A stretch of DNA of 64,000 bases from Paenibacillus lutimineralis (GTDB lineage Bacteria; Bacillota; Bacilli; Paenibacillales; Paenibacillaceae). Of this stretch, positions 36,283-45,208 are shown one piece after another. Positions within the stretch are counted from its first letter, which is position 1, and every line of letters starts with the position of its first letter. Where the stretch lies: the NCBI RefSeq assembly GCF_003991425.1, contig NZ_CP034346.1, forward strand, positions 2,083,501-2,147,500, in the 5' to 3' direction. Made by a program: the position numbers and the translations under genes. Below the pieces are notes generated by a model that was given only the letters and a program-made list of their open reading frames with translations, ran no database searches and was not told the origin of the DNA.

Positions 36283-36448
36283 GTTCAAAAGTCCGGTTTT
36301 CAGCACCGAGAAGATTGGATGAAGCTAGGGGTTGAGGAGCGGAGCGTACGTAGTTGGTACGTGAGCACCGGAGGCCCCGGCTGAATTCAAGATTCGAAGT
36401 CGAGATTTCTTCTTGATTCACTTCGTGATCAAAAGCGGAATTTTGAAC
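36283..36448 (+). repeat. Full copy 5 of the repeat family
   Basis: From GTTCAAAAGTCCGG to GCGGAATTTTGAAC, 166 bp, differing from copy 4 at only a few positions. Together the pair fills most of the 491-nt gap between ileS and the DUF5665 gene. Confidence 0.9.
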
Positions 36449-36483
36449 TTCTTCTTAGGCTATAATAACAAATAACCCAAAGA

Positions 36484-36526
36484 ACGAGCTTGGGGTGCTC
36501 AAGGCAGTACCCAAGCTCGTTTCTTT
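36484..36526 (+). terminator. Rho-independent terminator
   Basis: ACGAGCTTGGG (36484-36494) pairs exactly with CCCAAGCTCGT (36510-36520), followed by TTCTTT. It probably ends the ileS transcript after the repeat pair. Confidence 0.85.
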
Positions 36527-36548
36527 ATGTGTAACGGAGGTGCCCGGA

Positions 36549-36932
36549 ATGATTCGGCGTAAAGGAAGGCCAAATGTCAGCCCGGAGAAAACAGACGCTG
36601 AAGATCCGACTCAGCTTACAGCAATACCGGAGACATCCGAAGAGCAAATCAGAGACATGTATAATCTAACCCTAAAGTGGACGCAGCAGCTTGAAAGATC
36701 GCGAATTGCCCAATATACCGAGCTGCTGAACCGTCCATGGCGTCTTATTTGGCTCAATATATTATCAGGTACGGCACGCGGCGTTGGAATTGCCGTGGGT
36801 TTTACTTTTTTTGCGGCAACTATTATTTATGTTTTACAGGTGTTAGGGGCATTGAATTTGCCGATTATTGGAGATTATATCGCCGATATTGTACGGATTG
36901 TTCAACGCCAGCTTGAGCTTAATACGTATTAG
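36549..36932 (+). CDS. DUF5665 domain membrane protein
   Basis: A 127-aa protein. A charged N-terminal half is followed by a helix (EEQIRDMYNLTLKWTQQLERSRIAQYTELLNRP) and one or two hydrophobic segments (about 80-107) with a GTARGVGIAVGFTFFAATII core, the pattern of DUF5665 proteins, whose function is unknown. ATG 36549 follows ACGGAGGTGCCC; the longer frame from 36495 starts inside the terminator. Its 3' end overlaps the convergent yteA-like gene by 14 nt. Confidence 0.8.
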   Translation: MIRRKGRPNVSPEKTDAEDPTQLTAIPETSEEQIRDMYNLTLKWTQQLERSRIAQYTELLNRPWRLIWLNILSGTARGVGIAVGFTFFAATIIYVLQVLGALNLPIIGDYIADIVRIVQRQLELNTY

Positions 36933-37650
36933 GACCGCCTTCCAGCTCGTCGTCATCTACATAATCGCCGGCATCCATTGATTGCTTCCAGCTTTTGCTA
37001 CGATAAAAGCAGACATTCTCACCATATATATCGGTAGCGATGAAGCTCTCCAATGGTTCAACAAATCCGTCCAGCTCTGTCGAGGCTTCGATCTCCATAT
37101 CGTTATAATCCGATATATCTCGACCTTCGGCCATAGCTGGTGTATTAGAGCTTCCAAAACTTTCGACAATCTGCCAGGCATCTTCACCATCGAACCCGTT
37201 ATATTCGTGTTCATCCAGACTGCTTCGTCCAAACGGGGGATACAGAAATTGTTCTTCGACAGGACGTGCTATAGAGTGAAAGGTCTGCGGGCTATGCTCT
37301 TTACAGTACATGGTCTCGGGGATTGCGCTTAGACGCTCGAAGCTGATCGGCTTGCCGCAGGTGACGCATATCCCATACCTACCTTCATCCATCATTCGTA
37401 GGGCCGTTTCAACACGGGTTTGTCGCAATTCGTTATGCTCCACTAAGGCTAGGTCCTTGCCGCGTTCAAATACTTCTGATCCAAGATCCCCCGGATGATT
37501 ATCTAGGGTAGATAGCTCATTTGTGGTGTCGCGTAGTGAATCCTGCAGCCCGTAATGATCATTATTAGTTAGCCTCTCTTCGATGTCATGTAGGGAGTTG
37601 TTCAATTTGGCTCTTAGCTCAGCAAGCTGTTGCTCGGATAAATGGGGCAT
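36919..37650 (-). CDS. yteA: YteA family sporulation protein with DksA/TraR-type zinc finger
   Basis: A 243-aa protein. The first half has a coiled coil (LAELRAKLNNSLHDIEERL) and a DksA/TraR-like finger: CVTCGKPISFERLSAIPETMYCKEH, i.e. C-x2-C then C-x2-H, with His at the last ligand position. The second half is acidic and probably disordered. The YteA family is linked to sporulation, with an unproved regulatory role. The ribosome site on the minus strand is AAAGGAG, well spaced. It is convergent with the DUF5665 gene and divergent from lspA. Confidence 0.82.
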   Translation of the reverse strand: MPHLSEQQLAELRAKLNNSLHDIEERLTNNDHYGLQDSLRDTTNELSTLDNHPGDLGSEVFERGKDLALVEHNELRQTRVETALRMMDEGRYGICVTCGKPISFERLSAIPETMYCKEHSPQTFHSIARPVEEQFLYPPFGRSSLDEHEYNGFDGEDAWQIVESFGSSNTPAMAEGRDISDYNDMEIEASTELDGFVEPLESFIATDIYGENVCFYRSKSWKQSMDAGDYVDDDELEGGPNTY

Positions 37651-37703
37651 AATCGGAAACTCCTTTCTCAGGAAAGACCATTAGGAAATTTGTTATAGTG
37701 TAT

Positions 37704-37729
37704 GCTCAAAAAGGTTAGACTTTATGAAC
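37704..37729 (+). repeat. Short fused-end remnant of the repeat family
   Basis: GCTCAAAAAGGTTAGACTTTATGAAC followed by AACCTC resembles the two ends of the repeat joined with no body. It lies in the yteA-lspA intergenic region and is the last trace of the family in the window. Confidence 0.5.
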
Positions 37730-37896
37730 AACCTCTTATAGCGATATTTTGCGCAAAACCGCAGCGTTTTACCTGAGGAAAATCCTTTCGCGCATGGACG
37801 GTTTTCCTGTTGCTATGCTACAATAGACAGGTCTTGCATGTGGTGAATCCTGCCGATAATTCAGCAGGGAAAAGAAAAAATGAGGTGAATTCCCGC

Positions 37897-38394
37897 GTGA
37901 TTTATTTTTTGATCGCATTGGTTGCGTTTCTAATTGACCAAGGTACGAAGTATTTAATCGCCACTCAATTAATGATTGGTGAGCAGATTCCGGTGATCGG
38001 CAACTTCTTCCTCATTACATCAAGCCGTAATCGCGGCGCAGCATTCGGTATTCTGCAGGAGCAGCGTTGGTTCTTTATCGTGGTTACAGTGGTAGTGGTA
38101 GTAGGTATCATCTGGTATTTGCAGAAAATCAGACGTACAGGCAAAAAAATGTTGTCTATTGCACTCTCGCTGGTGCTTGGCGGCGCAGTTGGGAATTTCC
38201 TGGACCGTGCGGTTAGTGGCGAGGTTGTCGATTTTTTGCAGTTGAATTTTGGTTCGTATACATTTCCGATCTTTAATATTGCGGATTCATGCATTGTGAT
38301 CGGTGTTATTCTTATTGTGCTTGATTCCTTGCTTGACATTCGCAGAGAGAAGCAAGCATCAAGTACAGGTCAGGAGCAAGAGGAACAGCTATGA
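37897..38394 (+). CDS. lspA: Lipoprotein signal peptidase (signal peptidase II)
   Basis: A 165-aa membrane aspartic peptidase that removes signal peptides from diacylated prolipoproteins. Four membrane segments are visible; the conserved blocks TSSRNRGAAFG (near 48), GGAVGNFLDR (catalytic Asp, near 102) and FNIADSCIVIG (second Asp, near 126) are intact. The GTG start at 37897 follows GAGGTGAAT; upstream in-frame codons have no ribosome site. Its stop overlaps the next start (ATGA). Confidence 0.95.
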   Translation: MIYFLIALVAFLIDQGTKYLIATQLMIGEQIPVIGNFFLITSSRNRGAAFGILQEQRWFFIVVTVVVVVGIIWYLQKIRRTGKKMLSIALSLVLGGAVGNFLDRAVSGEVVDFLQLNFGSYTFPIFNIADSCIVIGVILIVLDSLLDIRREKQASSTGQEQEEQL

Positions 38395-39332
38395 ATTTGG
38401 AAGAGCAAGAGTGGACCGATTCTGAACTTCAGTCGTATGAATGGGAAGCGGCTGAGAAGAACAGGATCGATAAGTTTGTCAAAGAGCAGCTTGGAGAAGA
38501 GTATTCACGCAGTGCGATCCAGTTATGGATTGAGGATGGGCATATCCTTGTCAATGGCGAATCTGTAAAAGCGAATTATAAAGTAAATACGGGAGATCAG
38601 GTGACACTGACCATACCGGAGGCGGAATCGGCAGAGATCATTCCTGAGGATATACCCCTCGATGTGTACTATGAAGACGCGGATGTCATCGTCGTAAATA
38701 AGCCGCGGGGGATGGTTGTGCATCCGGCTCCAGGTCATTCTTCAGGGACGCTGGTTAATGCCTTGATGTTTCATTGCAAGGACTTATCAGGTATCAATGG
38801 CGAGATTCGTCCAGGAATTGTCCACCGGATTGATAAGGATACTTCCGGTCTGTTAATGGCAGCCAAGAATGACAAAGCACATGCTTCATTAGCTGCTCAA
38901 TTGAAGGAGCATTCCGTTACGCGTAAATATTATGCTTTGGTCCATGGCAACTTGAGTCATGATCAAGGTACGATTGATGCACCGATTGGACGTGATCCTC
39001 ATGACCGTAAAATGTACACGGTGATTGAGAAGAACAGCAAGCAGGCAGTAACGCATTTTCATGTGGTGGAACGGTTTGGTGACTACACGCTGGTTGAGCT
39101 TAAGCTGGAGACTGGGCGGACGCATCAAATTCGGGTTCATATGAAATTTATCGGTCATCCTCTGGTAGGTGATCCTATGTATGGGCGGAGTAAAGGAATC
39201 AAGATGGATGGACAGGCTCTCCATGCCGCCGTTCTCGGGTTCATTCATCCTTCCAGCGGACAATATATCGAGTTCACAGCTCCGATTCCTGATGATATGG
39301 AAATGTTGCTGCAATCGCTCCGCAGCCGCTAG
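38391..39332 (+). CDS. RluD-type 23S rRNA pseudouridine synthase (YlyB family)
   Basis: A 313-aa RluA-family enzyme. An N-terminal S4 RNA-binding domain (about 22-75, IDKFVKEQLGEEYSRSAIQLWIEDGHILVNG) precedes the catalytic domain with HRIDKDTSGLLMAAKN near 144 (catalytic Asp) and ETGRTHQIRVHM near 240. It modifies uridines in 23S rRNA. It is coupled to lspA as in other Firmicutes, and is followed by a terminator. Confidence 0.92.
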   Translation: MNLEEQEWTDSELQSYEWEAAEKNRIDKFVKEQLGEEYSRSAIQLWIEDGHILVNGESVKANYKVNTGDQVTLTIPEAESAEIIPEDIPLDVYYEDADVIVVNKPRGMVVHPAPGHSSGTLVNALMFHCKDLSGINGEIRPGIVHRIDKDTSGLLMAAKNDKAHASLAAQLKEHSVTRKYYALVHGNLSHDQGTIDAPIGRDPHDRKMYTVIEKNSKQAVTHFHVVERFGDYTLVELKLETGRTHQIRVHMKFIGHPLVGDPMYGRSKGIKMDGQALHAAVLGFIHPSSGQYIEFTAPIPDDMEMLLQSLRSR

Positions 39333-39347
39333 TTCGCAACAAAGAAT

Positions 39348-39405
39348 AAAGCAGTCCCTCCGGTTAGAGGATTATTCAAATCCTATGCCAGAGAGGCTGC
39401 TTTTT
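39348..39405 (+). terminator. Terminator after the pseudouridine synthase gene
   Basis: AAAGCAGTCCCTC (39348-39360) pairs with GAGAGGCTGCTTT (39391-39403, one mismatch), enclosing an inner AGGATT/AATCCT hairpin, then a T-run. Confidence 0.85.
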
Positions 39406-39472
39406 GTATTTTCGTAATTTTTGGTATATGGGGGCCTGTGTCCATCCCCAATGATTAATTCCAATATTTAAA

Positions 39473-40297
39473 TTATCGCCCCAAGAAGTATGACAAAGTA
39501 ACCAGACCATAGATATGCAGCGGATAGTATAGATAGAAAAAGTACTTCATGCTTCTGCCTTTCTCACGGTTGTACAGCAGCAGGAACGGCAACGCCAATA
39601 TCATTAGCCATTGAATATCGCTTGCCAACAATGTCGAGACAGAAGAGTAATCGACACTTAAGAAAAAATAGACTGCTGAAGATATCAGATAAAAGACGCC
39701 TAATTTTATTTTGCTTCTTCCAAACAAATAAAATCCGAGTCCTAATAAGATAAGAACGTAACCGCCTTCCGTAAACAATATGGATGGGAATGCAGTCATT
39801 ATAAATTTAAAAAGATAAATCATATAAAGATGGTCAAAGCCCGTATTTGTTATAGCGAAAATCAAAGCAGAGCTAATAAACGGCAACAGGGTCAGCAATG
39901 AAAATCCCAACACTTTGTAATATTGCTTTGCTTTTAAGCTGGACACGACCTTTTCAAATCCATAAATAAACAGGCAAATGATAAATAAGGTGGAGAAAAT
40001 ATTGTTAATGATGATACCGCCGCTCTTTAATGGGAAGTATGCATTCATGATAGCATTTCCGATATTCATGATTAACGATCCGATCCATAATCTAAGCATA
40101 TACTTCTCGCGGTTGCGGGTATACCTCATGCCCTCTGTAACCATAAATATAAAAATCGGTGCGGCGATTCTCCCTATAATGTTGAAAGCGAGCGGAACTT
40201 CATACACACCTTGAAATGCAAAATGAATGTGATCAATTGTCATGAAAATTAGTGCCAGTAGCTTGATCTGAAAGCCGTTTAAACCTTTTTGCAGCAT
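39473..40297 (-). CDS. TraX family membrane protein
   Basis: A 274-aa polytopic membrane protein with about eight hydrophobic segments. The N-terminal GFQIKLLALIFMTIDHIHF and FNIIGRIAAPIFIFMVTEGMRYT match the TraX family, named after the F-pilin acetylase but widespread in Firmicutes as a presumed membrane acyltransferase. It stands alone on the minus strand between two plus-strand genes. Its codons look richer in A and T than the neighbours by eye, which hints at acquisition. No conjugation genes are nearby, so a role in conjugation is unlikely. Confidence 0.82.
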   Translation of the reverse strand: MLQKGLNGFQIKLLALIFMTIDHIHFAFQGVYEVPLAFNIIGRIAAPIFIFMVTEGMRYTRNREKYMLRLWIGSLIMNIGNAIMNAYFPLKSGGIIINNIFSTLFIICLFIYGFEKVVSSLKAKQYYKVLGFSLLTLLPFISSALIFAITNTGFDHLYMIYLFKFIMTAFPSILFTEGGYVLILLGLGFYLFGRSKIKLGVFYLISSAVYFFLSVDYSSVSTLLASDIQWLMILALPFLLLYNREKGRSMKYFFYLYYPLHIYGLVTLSYFLGR

Positions 40298-40549
40298 TTA
40301 GTTTCCCCCGAACGCAGTATTAAATTTATTGTTGCAAGTTCTAACTCTTTCCAACAATCTTACCGGCCGCAGGTTAAATTAGAGGCAGGGAATGTTTAAT
40401 TTTAGTTAAAATTACGCTTAAGCTAAAAAGTACAAACGATCCGGTGATTAATCCATTCTCTTGAGGCGCGTTTTACAGCATATTTAATACTGCTAACGCA
40501 ATGCATTCTGCTATGCGATGCAGTAGTTAATAAATACGAACTGGAACGG
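40298..40549. other. Intergenic region between TraX-like gene and dapL
   Basis: AT-rich. A small inverted pair TTTTAG/CTAAAA lies around 40401-40429. I see no ORF with a ribosome site and no clear promoter, although promoters for both divergent genes must be here. Confidence 0.5.
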
Positions 40550-40576
40550 ATGTTCATAAGGAGATGGAGAAGCAAA

Positions 40577-41830
40577 ATGAGCATAGAGATGTATCAAGAG
40601 ACATATATCCAACAGCAGTTCGCAGAGCGTATCGGTGGGGCGAACTATGGTAAAGATACAGCTATTTATAAATTTGAGAAAATAAAGCGGGCAAAGGCTG
40701 CAGCGAAGAAAGGACGGCCTGAGTTGGAATTAATCGATATGGGCGTAGGCGAGCCGGACGATATGGCTGATAGCGCTATTGTAGCTAGGCTGGCGGAAGA
40801 AGCAAGCAAGCCGGAGAATCGGGGATATGCGGACAACGGTATCGCAGATTTTAAGACCGCTGCTGCCCGCTATTTGCAGGAAGTATTTCAGGTTGAAGGA
40901 ATAGACCCAACAACTGAGATTGTCCATTCCATCGGCTCCAAACCAGCATTGGCCATGCTGCCGACCTGCTTCATTAATCCTGGTGATATTACGATTATGA
41001 CCGTACCAGGTTATCCGGTTCTTGGTACTCATACGCAATATTTGGGCGGAAGTGTGTACACCGTACCACTAACAGAGGAAAATCATTTTCTGCCTGATCT
41101 TGCTTCGATTCCGGAAGATATCGCCGTAAAGGCCAAGCTGCTCTACTTGAATTATCCTAACAATCCAACCGGAGCTTGTGCTACTGTGGAATTCTTCGCG
41201 GAAGTCGTCGCCTGGGCTCGCAAATATAATGTTGTTGTCATTCACGATGCGCCTTATGCAGCATTAACTTATGATGGTATTCGGCCGCTCAGTTTCTTGT
41301 CTGTGCCTGGAGCGAAGGATGTAGGTATTGAACTGCATTCACTCTCGAAATCATATAATATGACCGGTTGGCGAATCGGTTTTGTGGCAGGTAATCCATT
41401 AATCGTCAAAGCATTCAGCGACGTGAAGGATAACAACGATTCAGGGCAATTTATCGCTATCCAGAAGGCTGCTGCCTACGGTTTGGCCCACCCGGAGATT
41501 ACGGAAGCCATCGCTGCCAAATACTCAAGACGCCACAATCTTTTGGTGGCTGCGCTTAATGATCTCGGATTCAGAGCCGTGAAGCCGAAAGGTTCTTTTT
41601 TCCTTTATGTAGCGATTCCGAAGGGAGTTGCAGGCGGTCCGAAATTTGAATCGGCGGAAGACTTCTCGCAGTATTTGATTCGGGAGAAGCTAATCTCCAC
41701 GGTTCCGTGGGATGATGCCGGACATTATGTCCGCTTCTCAGTCACTTTTGAAGCTCACGGAGTTGAGAAGGAGCAGTCTATCATTGCTGAAATCAAACGA
41801 CGTTTGAGTGAAGTGAAGTTTCAATTTTGA
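40577..41830 (+). CDS. dapL: LL-diaminopimelate aminotransferase DapL
   Basis: A 417-aa class I/II PLP aminotransferase that converts tetrahydrodipicolinate directly to LL-diaminopimelate. YGKDTAIYKFEKIKRAK and LIDMGVGEPDDMAD near the N-terminus, YNPNNPTG-like LNYPNNPTGA, and the PLP-lysine motif SLSKSYNMTGWRIGF support DapL rather than AspC or PatA. It supplies meso-DAP precursor to the MurE encoded in the same window. I chose ATG 40577 after GGAGAAG; ATG 40550 has no ribosome site. A terminator follows. PatA-like activity cannot be wholly excluded. Confidence 0.85.
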   Translation: MSIEMYQETYIQQQFAERIGGANYGKDTAIYKFEKIKRAKAAAKKGRPELELIDMGVGEPDDMADSAIVARLAEEASKPENRGYADNGIADFKTAAARYLQEVFQVEGIDPTTEIVHSIGSKPALAMLPTCFINPGDITIMTVPGYPVLGTHTQYLGGSVYTVPLTEENHFLPDLASIPEDIAVKAKLLYLNYPNNPTGACATVEFFAEVVAWARKYNVVVIHDAPYAALTYDGIRPLSFLSVPGAKDVGIELHSLSKSYNMTGWRIGFVAGNPLIVKAFSDVKDNNDSGQFIAIQKAAAYGLAHPEITEAIAAKYSRRHNLLVAALNDLGFRAVKPKGSFFLYVAIPKGVAGGPKFESAEDFSQYLIREKLISTVPWDDAGHYVRFSVTFEAHGVEKEQSIIAEIKRRLSEVKFQF

Positions 41831-41861
41831 GAACCATATAAGAGAGAGAGTATATACAAAC

Positions 41862-41900
41862 AGCGTCATTCCTTCATTTTTGGGGAGTGACGCTTTATTT
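41862..41900 (+). terminator. Rho-independent terminator after dapL
   Basis: AGCGTCATTCC (41862-41872) pairs with GGAGTGACGCT (41884-41894, one G-U), followed by TTATTT. Confidence 0.85.
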
Positions 41901-42040
41901 ATGGAAATAGAGAGGAAAAATTATATTGAATATTTATTAATTTTAACGTATATTTATAACCAATGAATCACATCTCACTCCAGCAGGGATAGGGCTGAAA
42001 ATTTCTCAGCCGAAAACCTTGTTTTTCCAGGCGGACTATC

Positions 42041-42069
42041 TTGACACAGAAGTCGCAATCTGTCATAAT
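42041..42069 (+). promoter_or_regulatory. Sigma-A promoter of the pyr operon
   Basis: TTGACA (42041-42046), a 17-base spacer and CATAAT (42064-42069). Transcription should start near 42076. Confidence 0.85.
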
Positions 42070-42090
42070 TCTCATGAACGAAATAGCACC

Positions 42091-42243
42091 TTTAATTCAG
42101 TCCCGTGAGACTGGCAAGGTAACGTGAAGGGAATACCTGGGCACACTAGTATATAGTGATTATGTCCGGGATCCTTATGACAGTCATGGTTATTTACTGT
42201 GGCCAAGAGACTCCTTGCCTGATCCAGGCAAGGAGTTTTTTTA
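42091..42243 (+). promoter_or_regulatory. PyrR-dependent attenuator before pyrR
   Basis: The PyrR-binding hairpin CAGTC-CCGTGA-GACTG (42098-42113) contains the consensus AGTCCnGnGAG. It is followed by CACTA/TAGTG (42142-42156) within the presumed antiterminator region and a strong terminator: ACTCCTTGCCT (42210-42220) with AGGCAAGGAGT (42226-42236) and seven T. UMP-bound PyrR should stabilise the first hairpin and so favour termination. In B. subtilis there are three such attenuators; I see only this one here. Confidence 0.9.
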
Positions 42244-42268
42244 TGCGCCTTTCACGGAACCGGATTAA

Positions 42269-42838
<570 letters not shown>

Positions 42839-42839
42839 A

Positions 42840-43751
42840 ATGATATCGACCGTATCGGCTTTGAAGGAACGCAGCTTACTCGGATTAAAAGATTTAAGCG
42901 CAGCTGAGATTAATTCGATCCTGGAACGGGCAGCGTTCTGGGACAGTCAGACAGATAAAGTAGTTCCAGCACTAAAGGATAAATTCGTGGCTAATATGTT
43001 TTTTGAAAGTAGCACACGCACTCGCTTCTCTTTTGAAATGGCACAGAAAAGGTTGGGCGCGGAGGTTCTTAACTTCTCAGCGACCGCTTCCAGCATAGAG
43101 AAGGGAGAATCCATCTACGATACGGTCCGTACGATAGAATCAATGGGAGTCGATGCAGAAGTCATCCGGCTCACGCCTTCGGGCGTGCTGGAGGGACTTG
43201 CAGAACGACTCTCCATCCCACTGATCAATGCAGGTGACGGTAGAAATGAGCATCCTACACAGGCGCTGCTTGATCTATATACAATGAAGCAGCATTTTGG
43301 AGACTTGAGAGGCCTTAAGGTATCGATCATCGGCGATATTGAGCATAGCCGGGTAGCACGCTCCAATCTATGGGCATTACAGAAATTCGGAGCAGATGTG
43401 AAGTTCTGTGCACCCGAAAATATGCGAGCACCAGAGCTGGCGGAATATGCTCCTTATGTTTCGATGGAAGAGGCGGTCTGCGCCGATGTCATTATGATGC
43501 TGCGTGTGCAGCTGGAACGGCATACGGAAGGATTGTTCAAATCTAAGGATGATTATCGTATGCAGTATGGTTTAACCGAGGAAAGAGCAGGTAAACTTGC
43601 TCCCCATACAATCATCATGCACCCTGCACCGATGAACCGAAACGTGGAGATTGATGACGCGGTGGTAGAGCATGCGCAGTCGAGAATTTTCAAACAAATG
43701 GCGAACGGTGTACCCATTCGGATGGCCGTCATGGAACGGGCGATACAGTAG
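42840..43751 (+). CDS. pyrB: Aspartate carbamoyltransferase catalytic subunit PyrB
   Basis: A 303-aa enzyme that condenses carbamoyl phosphate with aspartate. The carbamoyl-phosphate site FFESSTRTRFSFE is near residue 52, the NAGDGRNEHPTQALLDL block near 130, and HPAPMNRNVEID near 260. ATG 42840 follows GGGGAGGACAC; the frame from 42696 overlaps pyrR and is not needed. No pyrI regulatory gene is present, as expected for Firmicutes. Confidence 0.96.
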   Translation: MISTVSALKERSLLGLKDLSAAEINSILERAAFWDSQTDKVVPALKDKFVANMFFESSTRTRFSFEMAQKRLGAEVLNFSATASSIEKGESIYDTVRTIESMGVDAEVIRLTPSGVLEGLAERLSIPLINAGDGRNEHPTQALLDLYTMKQHFGDLRGLKVSIIGDIEHSRVARSNLWALQKFGADVKFCAPENMRAPELAEYAPYVSMEEAVCADVIMMLRVQLERHTEGLFKSKDDYRMQYGLTEERAGKLAPHTIIMHPAPMNRNVEIDDAVVEHAQSRIFKQMANGVPIRMAVMERAIQ

Positions 43752-43838
43752 GTCCGCAGATTACGAACGAACAGTATCAATTTTCTACTAAGTTATTCTA
43801 CCGAAATATTTAACGACTATAAGGACGGTGTATCTTCC

Positions 43839-45131
43839 ATGCAACTCATTATTCGTAATGCAAATGTATTGAACGAGAACGGACAGCTGGAACTAAAAAC
43901 AATCTATGTGCAGAACGGTGTAATAGATAAAGTGGAGGATGGCGCAGGAGCGGATATGAGTGTTGAAGCTGATATCAAAGTCATTGATGCTAATGGCAAG
44001 CTGGTGACACCAGGGCTCATAGATATGCATGTTCACCTTCGCGAACCGGGCTTTGAACATAAGGAGACGATCGAGACAGGTTCTCGCTCTGCAGCAAAGG
44101 GTGGATTCACGACCATCGCTTGTATGCCGAATACGAGGCCAATAACCGACAGTGCGGAAATGGTGAAGCTTGTTCAAGAGAAGGCCAAGGAGGCGGGGCT
44201 GGTGAATGTGCTGCCTTATGCAGCGATCACCAAGGGTGAGCTAGGCCGGGAGCTGACCGACTTCGCAGCTCTGAAGGAAGCCGGAGCGATCGGATTTACG
44301 GATGACGGGGTAGGCGTACAGAACGCTCAAATGATGAAGGACGCGATGAGAAAGGCAACTTCTATGGGAATGCCAGTAATCGCACATTGTGAGGATGACT
44401 CTCTCGTGGAAGGGGCGCCGGTTGCTGAAGGTGAATTTGCCAGAAAGCATGGATTCAAGGGAATTCCGAATGAGTCGGAAGCGATTCATGTAGGTCGCGA
44501 TATTCTGCTCGCCGAAGCAACAGGAGTTCACTATCATGTATGCCATGTCAGCACCGAGCAGTCGATCCGCCTTATTCGCCAAGCGAAGGAGATCGGCATC
44601 AACGTGACCACGGAGATCTGTCCACATCACCTGATCCTGTCTGAAGAAGACATTCCCGGACCAGATGCTAACTGGAAGATGAATCCGCCACTAAGATCCA
44701 AGCGAGATGTTGATGCATGTATCGCAGCGCTTGAAGATGGCACGATTGACATCATAGTTACGGACCATGCTCCGCATAGCGAAGAGGAGAAGGCTAAGGG
44801 CATGCTTCAAGCACCATTTGGCATCGTCGGATTCGAGACGGCCTTCCCGCTGCTCTATACGAAGTTCGTCGCAACAGGCCGCTGGAGCCTTGAGATGCTA
44901 GTCAAACGGATGACAGCTGATCCGGCCCGGGTATTCGGACTGTCTGCCGGTAAGCTTGCGCCTGGAGCTCCTGCCGATCTAACTGTCATTGATCTTGAGC
45001 AAGAACGCAGCGTTGATCCGAAGACGTTCGCCTCGAAGGGCCGCAACACACCGTTTACTGGTTGGAAGCTGAAGGGCTGGCCGACAGATACGATTGTAGG
45101 CGGGAAGCTGGTATGGAGCGAGACGTTGTAG
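43839..45131 (+). CDS. pyrC: Dihydroorotase PyrC
   Basis: A 430-aa class I dihydroorotase, closing carbamoyl aspartate to dihydroorotate at a metal centre. The metal ligands HVHLREPG (near 62), ICPHHLILSEED (near 268) and VTDHAPHSEEEK (near 306) are intact. ATG 43839 has only a modest GGACGG ribosome site. An 87-nt gap separates it from pyrB, and 77 nt from carA. Confidence 0.95.
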   Translation: MQLIIRNANVLNENGQLELKTIYVQNGVIDKVEDGAGADMSVEADIKVIDANGKLVTPGLIDMHVHLREPGFEHKETIETGSRSAAKGGFTTIACMPNTRPITDSAEMVKLVQEKAKEAGLVNVLPYAAITKGELGRELTDFAALKEAGAIGFTDDGVGVQNAQMMKDAMRKATSMGMPVIAHCEDDSLVEGAPVAEGEFARKHGFKGIPNESEAIHVGRDILLAEATGVHYHVCHVSTEQSIRLIRQAKEIGINVTTEICPHHLILSEEDIPGPDANWKMNPPLRSKRDVDACIAALEDGTIDIIVTDHAPHSEEEKAKGMLQAPFGIVGFETAFPLLYTKFVATGRWSLEMLVKRMTADPARVFGLSAGKLAPGAPADLTVIDLEQERSVDPKTFASKGRNTPFTGWKLKGWPTDTIVGGKLVWSETL

Positions 45132-45208
45132 AATTATCAGGCAAGTCGCCCTGGAGATGAAGGATGATCTAGAGAATATAGAAGTGTATAAAAAGGAGTG
45201 CAAAGAGG

